DNA from: Vanessa cardui
Taxonomy: Eukaryota > Arthropoda > Insecta > Lepidoptera > Nymphalidae
Assembly (NCBI RefSeq): GCF_905220365.1
Contig: NC_061151.1
Span: 4,086,197 to 4,150,196, forward strand
DNA: 64,000 bases
Reading direction: 5' to 3'
Position numbers and translations under genes: made by a program. The notes beneath the pieces are model-generated. The model worked only from the letters and a program-made list of their open reading frames with translations. It searched no databases and was not told the origin of the DNA. Numbering within the stretch: position 1 is the first letter of the stretch; each line of letters begins with the position of its first letter. This document shows positions 12,501-24,115 of this stretch, piece after piece.

Positions 12501-15500
12501 TCACACTACACCTGTTCACAAATACTTGTTGCTAAATCATCAAGATGATTTTTCGTATTTATGATTCATAACGTACTTAATGGTGGAAGGGAACTTCCAT
12601 ATACACATTGAAAATATGTACAGGATATTCTGTCACGATCTAAAACTCCAAAACCTTTATCCAATATAGAAGAATTACACTTACTTATTGATTATCGAAT
12701 TAAAAACTCCGCATAACAGAAGCATAAAACAATAAGATAATTAAGAATAGATGTCGTTATGTTAAGGATATTTGTATGTAGTTATATATTACCAATAGCA
12801 GGTCGAACTATACAAATTGGTAGAAGTCCTGCATGCCTCCTGACAAGTTCTTCGGTGACGTTTTTTGTGAACGTGTAACTGTTTGGCCATTGTTCCATGA
12901 TCCTAAAAAGGTGGAAATATTCATTAATTTAAGAGTCGAGATGGCCCAGTGGTTAGAACGCGTGCATCTTAACCGATGATTGCGTGTTCAAACCCAGGCA
13001 AGCACCGCTGTTTCATGTGCTTAATTTGTCTTTATAATTCATCTCGTGCTCAGCGGTGAAGGAAAACATCGTAAGGAAACCTGCATATGATAAATTTCAT
13101 TGAAATTCTGCCACACGTGTATTTCACCAACCCGCATTGGAACAGCGTGGTGGAATATGTTCCAAACCTTTTCCTCAAAGGGAGAGGAGGCCTTTAGCCC
13201 AGCAGTGGGAATTTACAGGCTGTTGTTTTGAATCGTTCCTGAGATTAGCCGGAATAGACAGACAGACAATAATTAAAAAAAAATGGTGTATGAGCCGCCT
13301 ACATATATTTTGTAATTTTTAAAAATACTTACGGAGCAATCATCTCGTCCAAGGTAGCTTCTTGGACATTTTCCGCGAGTTCGATCAAAGTGTCTGGGTT
13401 GATTGGACTGTCGCAGAAGTCCTCAACCACCTCGCCTTCGATACGATTCTTCGTAGCGTTCGCATACGCTGTCGAAACGTGGACTATCGCCCTATGGAGT
13501 CATAGTGTCTTTTTTTTTGTCATGTTAAAAAACTAGCGGCATTTACCAAAAGGCAAAGGTTCTAGAATAATTCATGTATAGTCAAGCTATTTAGAAGGCT
13601 ATCTTGTTCTACCAAGGAGCAGTATTTACTATTGTTGTTAAATGTGGGTAAGCCAGTGTAACTACGTACAAGGCAACTAATCTTAGTTCCCACGGTTATA
13701 TATCATATCACATATATATAGTGATCACCACTGCTCATATTCATGGGCTAGTGCTCACCACTGCTCGCGTTTTAGGTTGTTATTTGTCACGTGTTAGGCA
13801 AAAAAGTAACCTATGTCCTTTGGAGTTCAAGTTTGCTTCATACCAAATTTCATCAAATTCGGTTCAGTGGTTTGGTCGTGAAAGTGCGACAGACAGACAG
13901 AGTTACTTTCACATTTATAATATTAATATAGATTGTAAAGTATAAAAAATATTTCATTGACTCTTGATCAAAGAACTAAGCAAGACGTATTTTCATTGAA
14001 TCTCATTGAATGATCTTTAAGAGCTGTGATGACCCAGTGAATATTCATGTGCTTAATTTGTGTTTATAATTCATTTCGTACTCGGCTCTGAATGAAAACA
14101 TCGTGAGGAAACCTGCATGTGTCTAATTTCAAAGAAATTCCGCCACATGTGTATTCCCCTAACCATTGGAACACAAATTGAAATATGTTCTAAACCATCT
14201 CCTCCATCTTTAAAGGCTGTTGTTGTTACATGCTCTTTTGTTTCTATGTGTGTGATTGAATGATACAATAATGAGTACTCACTTAATGTTTCTACAAGCT
14301 TTTCCAAGCTTCAGCACCTCTCTTGTCCCACGAATATTTGTCAAAGTAGCTACTTTCATAGGCTCGACGAAACTAATCGTTGCAGCTGCATGCATTATCA
14401 CGGTTACCTGTACCAAAATTATAATGTTATCTTTATTTCAGAAGTTATCTTACTAACCTGCTATTTTCACCAATCCAATTTAGTGTTATAAATTTGACCC
14501 TCATATTCGTAAGCACTCTGATACCTTATGAAAAGCTGTCGACAATTGCCCAATAAAAAACCACCATTCTGCGTTACCATATTAAAAAATTAAAATAACT
14601 TTTAGTTTGGTTTATATAATTTGTGGAGAAGACTTTGCAATGAGTACTAAGACCACAAATTATGGTATACTGCCGACAATTATATCGTATTCTTTGAAAA
14701 TAATTTTGAGGTTATTGAATATAGTGTATATTTCTCAATGTCAGCTACAGCACCTCAACCTCACTCAACTAATCATGTATTTCATTTACCTCATCAGCAA
14801 GCCTATCCCACGATTTGTCATTTATGCCAAGGTTAATTTCACAAACATCGCCTTCAACTCCCACGATTTTGTCTTTAAACGATGGTTTTTCTTCGCGTAC
14901 TACATCAAAGACCTGAAAAAATATCATGTAGGAGTTACTTTATTATTGTATATAAATACACGGAGAAAACAATTTGTTAATAAAAACGAGGAACAGATCT
15001 TAAATAGATAGATGATATACGACCTCTTTTTTATAACCCTTAAATATATTTTTATTCATCTTCAATTAGTATTTTTTATGGTATAGGTTGGCGGGCGAGC
15101 ATATGGGTCAACTGATGGTAAGTGATCACCATCACCCAAAGACAATGACGCTGTAAGAAATATTAACTATTCCTTACATCCTCAATGTGCCACCAATCTT
15201 GGGAACTAAGATGTTATGTCCCTTGTGCCTGTAGTTACACTGACTCACTCACCTTTCAAACCGGAACTCAACAATACTAAGTACTATTATTTAGAATAAC
15301 TGGTGAGTGGGTGGTACCTGCCCAGACGGACTGGCACAAAGTCCTACCACCAAGTAAAGTCATCGTTATTTTGTTTATTTTAATTAAACCTTATCGTATG
15401 ACGTGACGTTTATTAGCAGTGTGTTCAGGATTTGTGATGGTGGGAACAGTTAATGTAAATCACCTAAAGATTGACACTGGCGCCGCAAGCAATATTGCCA

Positions 15501-18500
15501 TTGACTACATCGCAAATGCGCCCCAATCTTGTGTACAATTTTTTTTTTTTTTTTTTTTTTTATGGTATAGGTTGGCAGACGAGCATATGGGCCACCTGAT
15601 GGTACGTGGTCACCATCGCCCATAGACAATGACGCTGTAAGAAATATTAACAATTCCTTACATCGTCAATGTGCCACCAACCTTGGGAACTAAGTTATGT
15701 CCCTTGTGCCTGTAGTTACACTGGCTCACTCACCCTTCAGACCGGAACACAACAATACTGAGTACTGTTATTTAGGCGGTAGAATAACAATGTTACATAT
15801 CTTTTGTTTGAAGCTCACTCACTGTCATAATGGAATACATTTGGTAGTAACTATATGTCGATGATGGTACTTAGCCAGACAGTCTCATAGGCCTACCACC
15901 AAGATATAATGTCTATAGCTAGAGAGAGCTTCTGAATGGAGTTTTATTTGCCAATCTGAATCAATTTTAGTGAGTTATTTTTACTTGGTGATAGAGCTTT
16001 GTTCAAGTCCGTCTGGATAGGTACCACCCGCTCATCAGTTATTCTAGCGCCAAATAACAGTACTCAGTATTGTTGTATTCCGGTTTGAAGGGTGAGTGAG
16101 CCAGTGTAACAACAGGCACAAGGGACATAACATCTTAGTTCCCAAGGTTGATGGCCTATTGACGATGTAAGGGATAGTTAATATTTTTTACAGCTTCATT
16201 GTCTATGGGTGATGGTGACCACTTACCATCAGGTGGCCCATATGCTCACCCGCCAACCTATTCCGTAAAAAAAAAATAAACACACTGTCTTAATTGGTCA
16301 AGCTAATACTGGCTATATAAAAGAATAACAAAAAGAAAACACCGTACCGGATTTTCTAAAATTAGTTTAATCCTATCTTCAATGCTTTTGCCTTTCTTCG
16401 GACGAACCAACATATATATCTTTTTAACATTTGTTGATCTGAAAAGATAAAACGAAAATCAGTGAGCAAATATTTGCCCTTTAATCTTGCTCTTCCAACA
16501 ATCTGTAAAATCCAACGCGTCCGGAAATAGATAGCTGATAGATAGATAGAAGAAGCTGAAATTGTTGCCAACATTTTAGTCCCGAGATGATAGTGATAAG
16601 GTCTCAACAGAAGAATCCAATAACTTTTATATAGGCTACACCGTTTGCATCTCTTAGTTGTATTAGACCAAGGCAATCAAGATGAATAATCAAGATAAAA
16701 GATAAAATCGCACAGGACAGAAAATTTGCAAAAAAAAACGTTTGTTCGCGCCATCGATTTTTATTTTAATAATAACTGTATGTAAATTAATTTAAGGTTA
16801 ATTAATATTATTTCATCATATGTAAAACCTTTTTTACAATATTCAAAAAGTAATGTGTAAAATCGAATGTTCTGTGATCTTCTTTTGTTTTTTTATTCAC
16901 TTACTAACTATTAATGACAACTTAACAATGTATAATTATATTACAATAATATCAAGATTAAACTAGTTTTAAAGCAATTTTTTGCTTAAATGAGTTCGGA
17001 TTGTTTGAGTTCGGACTCCACTGTCTAAGTAATAGTCAACGTTAGTTATTTTAGAAGGATGAAATGAATCAAATATACATAAGTTTTAAATTAATTCATT
17101 GATAAAAACGCCGTAAATTTGACACCTGCAGTGCGATTCATTCGTGAAATATCCATCCAACCCATCCAATCTTTAATATCGATTCATAAATTCAAATCAT
17201 TTGTAAAAAAAGCATCGGTAAAGAAGGCATCATATTTCAATACAAGATTATGGATAAGATTTTAAATAAAGATGGTTATTTTTATTATTAAAGTTATTGA
17301 TTTCGGGATATTTACCATGTTTTTTATTTTATTTAAAAAACATGTTAAATATTCCGAAATCAATATCTTTAATAAGACTAATTATAACGGATGAATCGCG
17401 TATATTAGTTATTTTTAAACATCCCGACGTTTCGTGGTCACGGGTTAGACCCGTGACCACGAACACTGCAAAGTGCTCGAAACGTCGGGATAATTAGTTT
17501 TATTTAAATGTGTAATAATCGTGAAAATTTAAGACAACTTTAATAAGATTATAGATGATAAAAAAGCATAGAGCTAATGCTTGTTCTTACATTGATATTA
17601 TGTATATGTGGGATTATTGCAATAAAACGTTTTAAATTGTCATATTTCCCTAATAACTTCGGAAATAATAAAATTTAAGTATGTTTTGACACACATATAT
17701 CTATTTTAAATTTTATCAATATTCATAATATACATATTTTACTACAACGAAAATACCGCATTTGTTATTTGCCAGTAAAATTAGTGACGTGCGTCTAAAT
17801 GATTTTTCAACCGACTTCAATAAATAAAATTTTAACAAAAAGAAAAACCGACTTCAAACAAAACACTATTTTAAAACAAATGAATATGCACGAAAAAGTA
17901 ATAAAAATAATTGCGTATTCAACATATTTTTTAGAGTCAACAACAGCCTGTAAATTCCCACTGCTGGGGTAAAGGCCTCCTCTCCTTTTGAGGAGAAGGT
18001 TTGGAACATATTCCACCACGCTGTTCCAATGCGGGTTGGTGGAATACACATGTGGCAGAATTTCTATGAAATTTGTCACATGCAGGTTTCCTCACGATGT
18101 TTTCCTTCACCGCTGAGCACGAGATGAATTATAAAGACAAATTAAGCACATGAATCAGCGGTGCTCGCCTGGGTTTGAACCCGCAATTATCGGTTAAGAT
18201 GCACACGTTCTAACCACTGGGCCATCTCGAATTTTTTAGAGTCTTCCTAAGTTAAATGAAATGAAAAATATTAGACTACTTAAAAGTCGATTAACGATTA
18301 TATCGTGTAGTTATAGTTATTGGTATATTTGGAGCCGGTGTCAGCCACGGTGCCCTTGCCCCAACAATGAAAAGAAAGAAGCGATACGAGCCCCTTGATT
18401 GATCCAGTATATTATTGTGTAAAAGGTAATTTGTAAAAAACATATTTGTTAAAGTATTCTCGTATTGTTTTTTGATAGATATACTGTAGGGTTTTATTGG

Positions 18501-19086
18501 CTATTGTTTTATAATCGTAAATCGACTTTTAAGTAGTCTAATATTTTTCAGTTCATTTTACCTAGGAGGACTCAAAAAATATGTAAAATATGCAATTATT
18601 TTTATTATTTTTTAGTGCATTTTTTATTTGTTTTAAAATAGTGTTTTGTTTGAAGTCGGTTTTTCTTTTTGTTAAAATTTTATTTATGAATGAAGTCTTA
18701 AAATTTTTATACACTTGTATGTGTGTCCGTATTAAGGTCACGATTACACATAAAACTATTAATTAAGTTATAATTAAATACAATTCATTTGATTTTTTAT
18801 TAAAGACCTATTATTGTCTGTCATGCAAATCATTTGAATCAATTAATTTTCAAACATTTATTCTATTCACTAAAAAGAAATCAAGAATTTGTTATTTTTT
18901 AAAAAATGGTACATACCGCATCAACTTCTCGATCAGCTGTTTGCCGATGAAGCCCGACCCACCCGTGACGAACACCACAGCATCATCATAAAACTTCTGC
19001 ACTTGAGATTCGCCACTTAAAATGGCTCTATTCAAGGCTTTTCTTTTCTCCAATGCTTTGTCCTCGAGTTCTTTGACTCTGCTCAT
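9553..19086 (-). CDS. Fatty acyl-CoA reductase, gene 2 (complete, 530 aa, ten coding exons)
   Basis: Exons: 19086-18917, 16438-16348, 14912-14790, 14407-14283, 13491-13333, 12902-12793, 12059-11992, 11494-11299, 10641-10461, 9922-9553. They sum to 1593 nt, one open frame ending at the stop 9555-9553. TGGSGFIG is at residues 41-48, HAAATISF in exon 4, VHVSTAYANATKN in exon 5, and the catalytic Y232-TFT-K236 in exon 6. GWIDPQSIMGTSG follows in exon 7, and VDLVPVDIVNNAIIASAW in exon 8 matches the FAR 'DxVPVDxVVNxxIAxAW' block. Exon 9 carries a hydrophobic helix (FIFVFLSWLLHYIPALIF). Exon 10 is the FAR_C region, ending in a hydrophobic tail that probably anchors the enzyme in ER or peroxisome membrane. 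The exon 7/8 join (donor GGG|GTAAAC at 11991, acceptor TTCAG at 11495) was chosen because it keeps the frame and aligns with gene 3. The ATG is preceded by an acceptor-like CCAG at 19090-19093, so a noncoding first exon upstream is likely. Confidence 0.94.
10085..10265. repeat. Low-copy repeat with TCGTCACGGTAGCATGCG, in intron 9 of FAR gene 2
   Basis: GC-rich island sharing CACGGTAGCATGCG, CGATCCCGTGGCG and the block around TTTTTC.GCG with an inverted relative at 23405-23565. Contains a C9-10 run near 10194-10203. Family unknown. Confidence 0.5.
11080..11222 (-). mobile_element. LINE C 3' end, short diverged fragment, next to FAR gene 2 exon 8
   Basis: TTTATTCAAGTAGGCTTTTA, then GATTCTACCGCGAAGAACCG; this is the 3' UTR of the LINE whose coding end is seen at 62079-62456. 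It ends about 75 bases from exon 8. Confidence 0.7.
11643..11723 (+). repeat. SINE A, 3' tail only
   Basis: AGAGGAGGCCTTTGCCCAGC followed by a GTTGCTGTTGTTGTT tail, in intron 7 of FAR gene 2. Confidence 0.7.
12385..12490 (-). repeat. Repeat B, truncated and diverged
   Basis: GCCACCTGATGGTGAGAGGT and the TTTCTTACAGCACCA block in scrambled order; intron 6 of FAR gene 2. Confidence 0.4.
12933..13230 (+). repeat. SINE A, full length, intron 5 of FAR gene 2
   Basis: Begins GTCGAGATGGCCCAGTGG, B-box region TGTTCAAACCCAGG, ends AATTTACAGGCTGTTGTTTT. The element is antisense to the gene, and its tail lies about 100 bases from exon 5. Confidence 0.9.
13740..13935 (-). mobile_element. Helitron-like non-autonomous element, 5' end only
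   Basis: On the minus strand: AATATTATAAATGTGAAAGT, a TCTGTCTGTCTGTC run, then CACTGAACCGAATTTGATGA and AAATTTGGTATGAAG. This block opens the elements here that end in CTAG. Intron 4 of FAR gene 2. Confidence 0.6.
14020..14234 (+). repeat. SINE A with internal deletions, close to FAR gene 2 exon 4
   Basis: Degenerate head GATGACCCAGTGA joined directly to ATTCATGTGCTTAATTTG, then GGAAACCTGCATGTGTCTAA. The B-box segment is missing. Ends GCTGTTGTTGTT, about 50 bases from exon 4. Confidence 0.75.
15067..15357 (-). repeat. Repeat B copy, intron 2 of FAR gene 2
   Basis: First of three repeat B copies within 1.2 kb; its A-tail faces left (TTTTTTATGGTATAGG on the plus strand). Confidence 0.85.
15541..15903 (-). 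repeat. Repeat B copy with a 22-base A-tail
   Basis: The T run at 15540-15561 is its poly(A). Similarity is strong to 15790 and then broken up to a CCTACCACCAAG end at 15903. The long pure tail suggests a young insertion. Confidence 0.85.
15988..16278 (+). repeat. Repeat B copy, opposite orientation
   Basis: ACTTGGTGATAGAGCTTTGT to CTATTCCGTAAAAAAAAA; forms a head-to-head inverted pair with the copy at 15541, able to fold in the gene 2 pre-mRNA. Confidence 0.85.
16442..17280. other. Intron 1 of FAR gene 2, no element recognised
   Basis: Plain AT-rich intron sequence. Confidence 0.4.
17286..17505. mobile_element. Two nested hairpins, probable MITE relic
   Basis: ATTGATTTCGGGATATTTA at 17297 pairs with TAAATATTCCGAAATCAAT near 17345. 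Then CCCGACGTTTCGTGGTCACG at 17421 pairs with CGTGACCACGAACACTGC, and CTCGAAACGTCGGG ends it. Similar CCCGACGTTTCG hairpins are common in lepidopteran DNA. Confidence 0.55.
17821..18686. mobile_element. Foldback element D, copy 1, carrying a nested SINE A
   Basis: Ends are inverted repeats: TAAATAAAATTTTAAC.AAAAGAAAAACCGACTTC on the left, GAAGTCGGTTTTTC to GTTAAAATTTTATTTA on the right. The inner arm ATTTTTTAGAGTC...TTAGACTACTTAAAAG is mirrored on the right. A SINE at 17939-18230 splits the left arm. No transposase is encoded. Intron 1 of FAR gene 2. Confidence 0.8.
17939..18230 (-). repeat. SINE A, full length with exact 13-bp target duplication
   Basis: Flanked by ATTTTTTAGAGTC at 17926-17938 and 18231-18243. 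The intact target in element D copy 2 confirms the borders. This sets the family length at 292 bp, from TCGAGATGGCCCAGTGG to GCTGTTG. Confidence 0.95.
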
Positions 19087-19179
19087 TTTCTGGTAAAATA
19101 TTCAAAATAAATTCATTTAATTAAGGAAACTCATAAAAGCACTTAGTAATGGTTATGTATAGTACAATATAAAAAAGTA

Positions 19180-19468
19180 AAGTAGCCTGAAAATTTCCCT
19201 CTGCTGGGATGAGGCCTCCTCTTCCATTAAGGAGAAGGTTTGGAACATATTCCACCACGCTGTTCCAATGCATATGTGGCAGAATTACGATAAAATTAGA
19301 CACACGCACGTTTTCGATTCACGATGTTTTCCTTCACCGCCGAGCACGAGATGAATTATAAACACAAATTAAGCGCACATATATATACAGTAGTGCTTGC
19401 CGGGGTTTGAACCCGAAATCATTGGTTAAGATGCACGCGTTCTAACCACTAGGCCATATCAGCTTCGG
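19180..19468 (-). repeat. SINE A, upstream of FAR gene 2
   Basis: Missing part of the CCAACCCGCATTGG block. Lies about 100 bases 5' of the gene 2 start codon, so it is within or beside the 5' UTR/promoter. Confidence 0.85.
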
Positions 19469-19470
19469 AT

Positions 19471-20078
19471 TCGCGATCGGATTTAAGCTCGGGTTCTATC
19501 ACAGGGCGCTTATTATTGTAAAAAGCAGCATTGTAAATCTGTTTATTTGAAAAGATCAACTATGCGAGTTTCTTGCCGTTTATTCATGCTGGAGGCTGCT
19601 TTCCGAAACGGTGGTAGTATTTAAATATTGACGATTTATTAAACATTTTATTGTGAAGTTTAATTGAATACAATTGATTTGAAGAACCGACAAGAAACTC
19701 GGTAGATACCCTTTTCATGGAAGGTTATAGGGAACACTAATATTATTAAAATTAAGCATAATACTATTATTTTGTCTATCACATATTACATTTTCTAATC
19801 TCTAATTATAATCATAAATAAATACCTATCAAAAATACAGCTGAACACAGATCTCCTCTCCCAAGGAGAACTTAATCCTTCAAATCTCTGTTCGACTGTA
19901 TTAAGACTATTATGAGACCTAAGATGTCACGTCCCCTGTGCCTGTAGTTACACTGACTGACTGACTGAATAAAAATTTCGGTAAAAGATATATGTATTCA
20001 CAATAATATAGATCTTTTTGAAAGAGTCAGTAGCATTCAATGTAGGAGGAGAAAAGGTAAACTACTGCCACCCTAGTT
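19471..20078. other. Intergenic, old LINE remnants
   Basis: Short pieces such as GGCTGCTTTCCGAAACGGTGG (19590s) and GAAGAACCGACAAGAAACTC (19685) resemble the LINE C 3' UTR but are too broken to place exactly. Confidence 0.35.
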
Positions 20079-20370
20079 ACAACAACAGCCTGTAAGATCC
20101 CACCGCTGGTCTAAAGGGTTCTCCATTTGAGGAGAAGGTTTGGAAAATATTCCACCACGATGTTCCAATGCGGTTTGGTGGAATACACATGTGGCAGAAT
20201 TTATATGAAATTTGTCAAATGCAAATTTTCTCACGATATTTTCCTTCACCGCTAAGCACGAGATGAATTATAAAGACAAATTAAGCATACAAATCAGCAG
20301 TGTTTGCCTGGGTTTGAACCCGCAATCATCGGTAAGATGCACGCGTTCTATCCACTGGGCCATCTCGACA
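20079..20370 (-). repeat. SINE A, full length
   Basis: ACAACAACAGCCTGTAAGAT at the left, tRNA-like head ending GGCCCAGTGG on the minus strand near 20355. Confidence 0.88.
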
Positions 20371-21454
20371 CCATAGATAGATAGACCTAAATAATATACT
20401 ATAGTATTGTACACCTTAAAAAGTCTACAAATACGTCCTCGATAGTGGTAGCTTCTCTTAATTGATAATTGACGATTCAAAAGTGCTTGTAAAAACCCAC
20501 TTGAATAAAGATTTTTTTGATTTTTACATGTCTTTTAGGGATAACCAACAATAATCAATTTCTATTCTTAGCTTTGTACGAGAATCAAAGGATTTTCAAA
20601 GCGATTTTAAACACTACAGCATTAATCCTTATCCATCTTTAATTATCTTAAAAACAAGTCAAATTAATAAAATACATACTACACTATATTTAATATCAGT
20701 ATTGCGAAATCGAGGCTGGTTGGTAGTTAATAATAAAGACCCACTATTTGGTCATTTCTAGGCAGGATATATAAATATAATTATACTTGTTGAGATGCTT
20801 TAATAAAAAGAATGGAAAAGCGGAACTATTGAGATCATTATTGGTTATTCTCGGTAGAATCTTCATCCTAAGAAAATGGTAACTTTAACTTTACATTTAA
20901 TTCAACACTAACTATTCCAAAGTTCTTTTGTAAGTTATTTGAATAGAGAATATTTTGAATTTGATTTTTTAAAAGAGTCAAACATATGTGTTACTAAAAA
21001 AGTTCAAGCAACTTTCGTTTTTAATAAATCACTATCAACAGCACAAACTTAAGACAGAATATTTTTTCTAAAAATAAAAAAATATATTTTTTTGAACTTT
21101 TTTGGAATATTTAAAAACTTTTATTTTTATACAAACTACTCACCGTGTTCTAATATCAAATGTGAATGGAAATGTGTCTGTTCGATATAACTCCTTTATA
21201 TAATATGGATGAAATTATAAAAAATAACACAATTGACTCGAGCTGTTTAAAAATAACACGCCCAAGGCGTTTGACAAAATTCGAACAATTGTCAGGTAAG
21301 ACATAAAGAACTTAAAATATCTATCAATGTTTTAAGTTATTTATGTATATTTATTGAAATTTCGTAAAGTACGCTATTTACATGTAAACGAAATCGATGT
21401 ATCTGTCTGTTATATCTAAAATTCTGTTATAAATGCCTTGCCAGCCTGTTGAAT
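20371..21454. other. Intergenic, nothing recognised
   Basis: AT-rich; short stretches such as CGAGGCTGGTTGGTAGTTAA near 20713 may be the end of an old Helitron-like element. Confidence 0.3.
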
Positions 21455-21668
21455 AGTTCTACCTTTTTCTGTGTGGTCGAGTAGTGTGTACACCGATTTT
21501 TGGGTACGCCACTCCGAGGTCCCGGGTCCGATTCCCGGAAGAGTCGATGTAGAAAAAGTTTTCTATGTTGTCTTGGGTCCAGGTATTTGTGGCACCATCG
21601 TTACTTCTGATTCTCTATAATACAAGTGCTTTAGCTACTTACATTGGGATCAGAGTATATGATGTTGT
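21455..21668 (+). repeat. tRNA-derived SINE of a second family
   Basis: Head GTGTGGTCGAGTAGTGTGTA with B box GGGTCCGATTCCC, body GTTGTCTTGGGTCCAGGTAT and ATTGGGATCAGAGTATATGA. Unrelated to SINE A. An inverted relative is at 39592-39800. Confidence 0.8.
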
Positions 21669-21852
21669 CTAATATTTATTTATTTATTTATTTATATTGA
21701 CTAGACCTAGATCGCTCATGCCGCGTAATAATTCGTCGATGTGTTGTCGATTTTTAGCATAGACATTTTTAGCATGCTTGCTTTGTGTAACTGATGGTTC
21801 TAAATTAAACATAGCTCCTTTATTGATGGTTTCTTTGACAGAAACTTCTTTT

Positions 21853-22025
21853 TCAAATCAAAATAAACTTAATTCAAGTAGGCTTTTACAAGCACGTTTG
21901 AATCGTCATTTTACAATTAAGCGAAGCTATCACCGGTTCGGAAAGTAGATTCTACCGTGAAGAACCGGCAAAAAACTCAGTAGTTACTCTTTTTCAAAAT
22001 TTAAAAACATAAAAACTTTAAAGTC
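21853..22025 (-). mobile_element. LINE C 3' end
   Basis: AAATCAAAATAAACTT to AGTTACTCTTTTTC; 5'-truncated. Confidence 0.8.
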
Positions 22026-22206
22026 TACTTCTTTGTTAGTTTCTTCTTTGATCGTAGCTTCTTCAGTCTTGATTTTCTATTGAGTTGGTTATTGGATCTT
22101 ATGCAAGATCATCTGTGTCTCACGAGGACCTGTAAAATCGTTTCCATCCATGTAAGTCAATCTGATATTTACAGCAGACAAGCAAATAACGTTGTTTAAC
22201 TGATCT

Positions 22207-22494
22207 TACTTAGTGGTAGGGCTTTGTGCAAGCCCGCCTGGGTAGGTACCACCCACTCATCATATTTTCTACATCTAAACAACAGTACGCAGTATTGTTG
22301 TGTTCCGGTTTGAAGGGTGAGTAGTGTAACTACAGGCACAAGGGACATAGCATTTTAGTTCCTAAGGTTGGTGGCGCATCGAAGATGTAAGGAATAGTTA
22401 ATATTTTTTGCAGCGTCATTGTCTATGGGTGATAAGAACCGCTTACCATCAGGTGGCCAATATGCTCGTCCGCAAACCTATTCCATAATAAAAA
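22207..22494 (+). repeat. Repeat B copy
   Basis: CTTAGTGGTAGGGCTTTGTG to CTATTCCATAATAAAAAA; the A-tail carries a T. Confidence 0.85.
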
Positions 22495-22677
22495 AAGATC
22501 ACTTGCAATCGTAAAAATATCAAAGACGATCGCATTTTCCAAAGATACTTAATAGGATACAATATTGCAAGAAATTTTGCTAAAGACAGATCAACAGCAT
22601 GCGTCATACCCAAGGCACAACTTCTACTTACAAATTGTCACATCATCGCATTCGAATCGAAACATTATCGCTATTAA

Positions 22678-22733
22678 ACCCTCTTCTTATTGGGAGAGGA
22701 GGCCTTAGCCCAGCAGTGGGAAATTTACAGGCT
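22678..22733 (+). repeat. SINE A, 3' tail only
   Basis: GGGAGAGGAGGCCTTAGCCC through ACAGGCTGTTACTTTA. Confidence 0.65.
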
Positions 22734-22892
22734 GTTACTTTACTTTAGTTTTTAATCGAAATCGTGTGTAATGTAAATAAGTCGATTAAGGTTGTAATTA
22801 TAAGTCAAAGCCAGATTTAATCAACAATCGGAATGTATTACAACCGTCGCGATTGAGTACCAATGACCCCAAACCAGCCTCTTTACGCTACT

Positions 22893-23172
22893 GGTTGGCG
22901 GACAAGCGTTTGGGCCACCTGATGGTAAGTGGTCACCACCACCCATAGACAATGGCGCTTTAAGAAACATTAACCATTCCTTTCATCACCAATGTGCCAC
23001 CAATCTGGGGAACTAAGATGTTACGTCCCTTGTGCCTGTAGTTACACTGGTTCACTCACCCTTCAAATCGAAACACAACAATACCAAGTACTTTTGTTGG
23101 CGGTAGAATATCTGATGAGTGGGTGGTACCCAGTACCCAGGCGGGCTTTCACAAAGCCCTTTTACCAAGTAA
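22893..23172 (-). repeat. Repeat B copy without an A-tail
   Basis: CTGGTTGGCGGACAAGCG at the left edge to CTTTTACCAAGT. Inverted relative to the copy at 22207. Confidence 0.8.
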
Positions 23173-24100
23173 ATGTTTATAGATGGGAAAACGAGATACA
23201 AGTAAAGTCACGTGACCTACTTGTATTAAGTAATAGCATACGGAAACATTTGCGTAGAATAACAATGAACCAGGTTTTCCATTTGTTGTTTAATTATTTA
23301 AATTACATATTTTTTAATAAAATGTTATTACCAATTCTAATTCCATAGTGACGACATGATATAACTGAATGGCTCTAACCCTGAAGTTCTAGGTATACAT
23401 CTCATTTTTTTGACAAACGCGTTTTCCCCGGGTGAAAGTGGGGGGATATGTGGGACTCACCGTTGCCCAGGGTAAACGAAACAGAAACAGCGGTTCCCTT
23501 TCCTTCGTATCAGTGGGCGCCACGGGATCGTTTTCGCATGCTACCGTGACGTAGGTATACATCTCAGGTACAGCCAGTTACAAGTTATCGGATAGCACAG
23601 GATCTGGATGCTGGCAATGTGCACTCCTGTGTCATGAAAAGCATGAAAATCCTTTGGTAGGTAAGAAAGAGAATGTCAAGAAATCGAATGCGGCGGCAAT
23701 GTTTGGTGATATTTATTATTAATTTGGAAATAATGATAATGAGAGGCTAAATTTAGATATAAAATACGGGATGTATTGTAAAACACTGATTAGTGGATAA
23801 AATGAATGTGAAAATAGTGTTAATAAATGAATCTGGATGAATATCGTTGTTTAAATTCGTGACCATCCTAAGAATCGCATTATGTGAGTTTGGTATAATA
23901 TTCTCTGCGAGAAACATACGTACAAATAATTTCCCGCCAGTTTAAAACAAAGAGCTATGGCACAGAATCAGGGTCTAGTTACTGAATTACGTTCTCTTCA
24001 TAATCCAATTGGAAAGTCGACCTCACGCTTCTGAAATTACTAAGCCACTATTTAGTAGAGATCTTAAAATAATAGAGACTTAGGGACAGTTGGGTTAGGG
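23173..24100. other. Intergenic; holds an inverted relative of the 10085 repeat
   Basis: 23405-23565 shares GGGATCGTTTTCGCATGC and CTACCGTGACG with the gene 2 intron copy. The rest is AT-rich with no gene. Confidence 0.45.
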
Positions 24101-24115
24101 CATGTTGAGCACGGT

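Noticed and set aside
12936..13010. Possible tRNA genes at the heads of SINE A and the second SINE family
   Set aside because: A and B boxes are present, but the cloverleaf is degenerate and joined to SINE bodies in every case.
14607..15011. Plus-strand ORF of 134 codons
   Set aside because: It is the antisense of FAR gene 2 exon 3 and the flanking intron; the minus strand has the spliced FAR frame.
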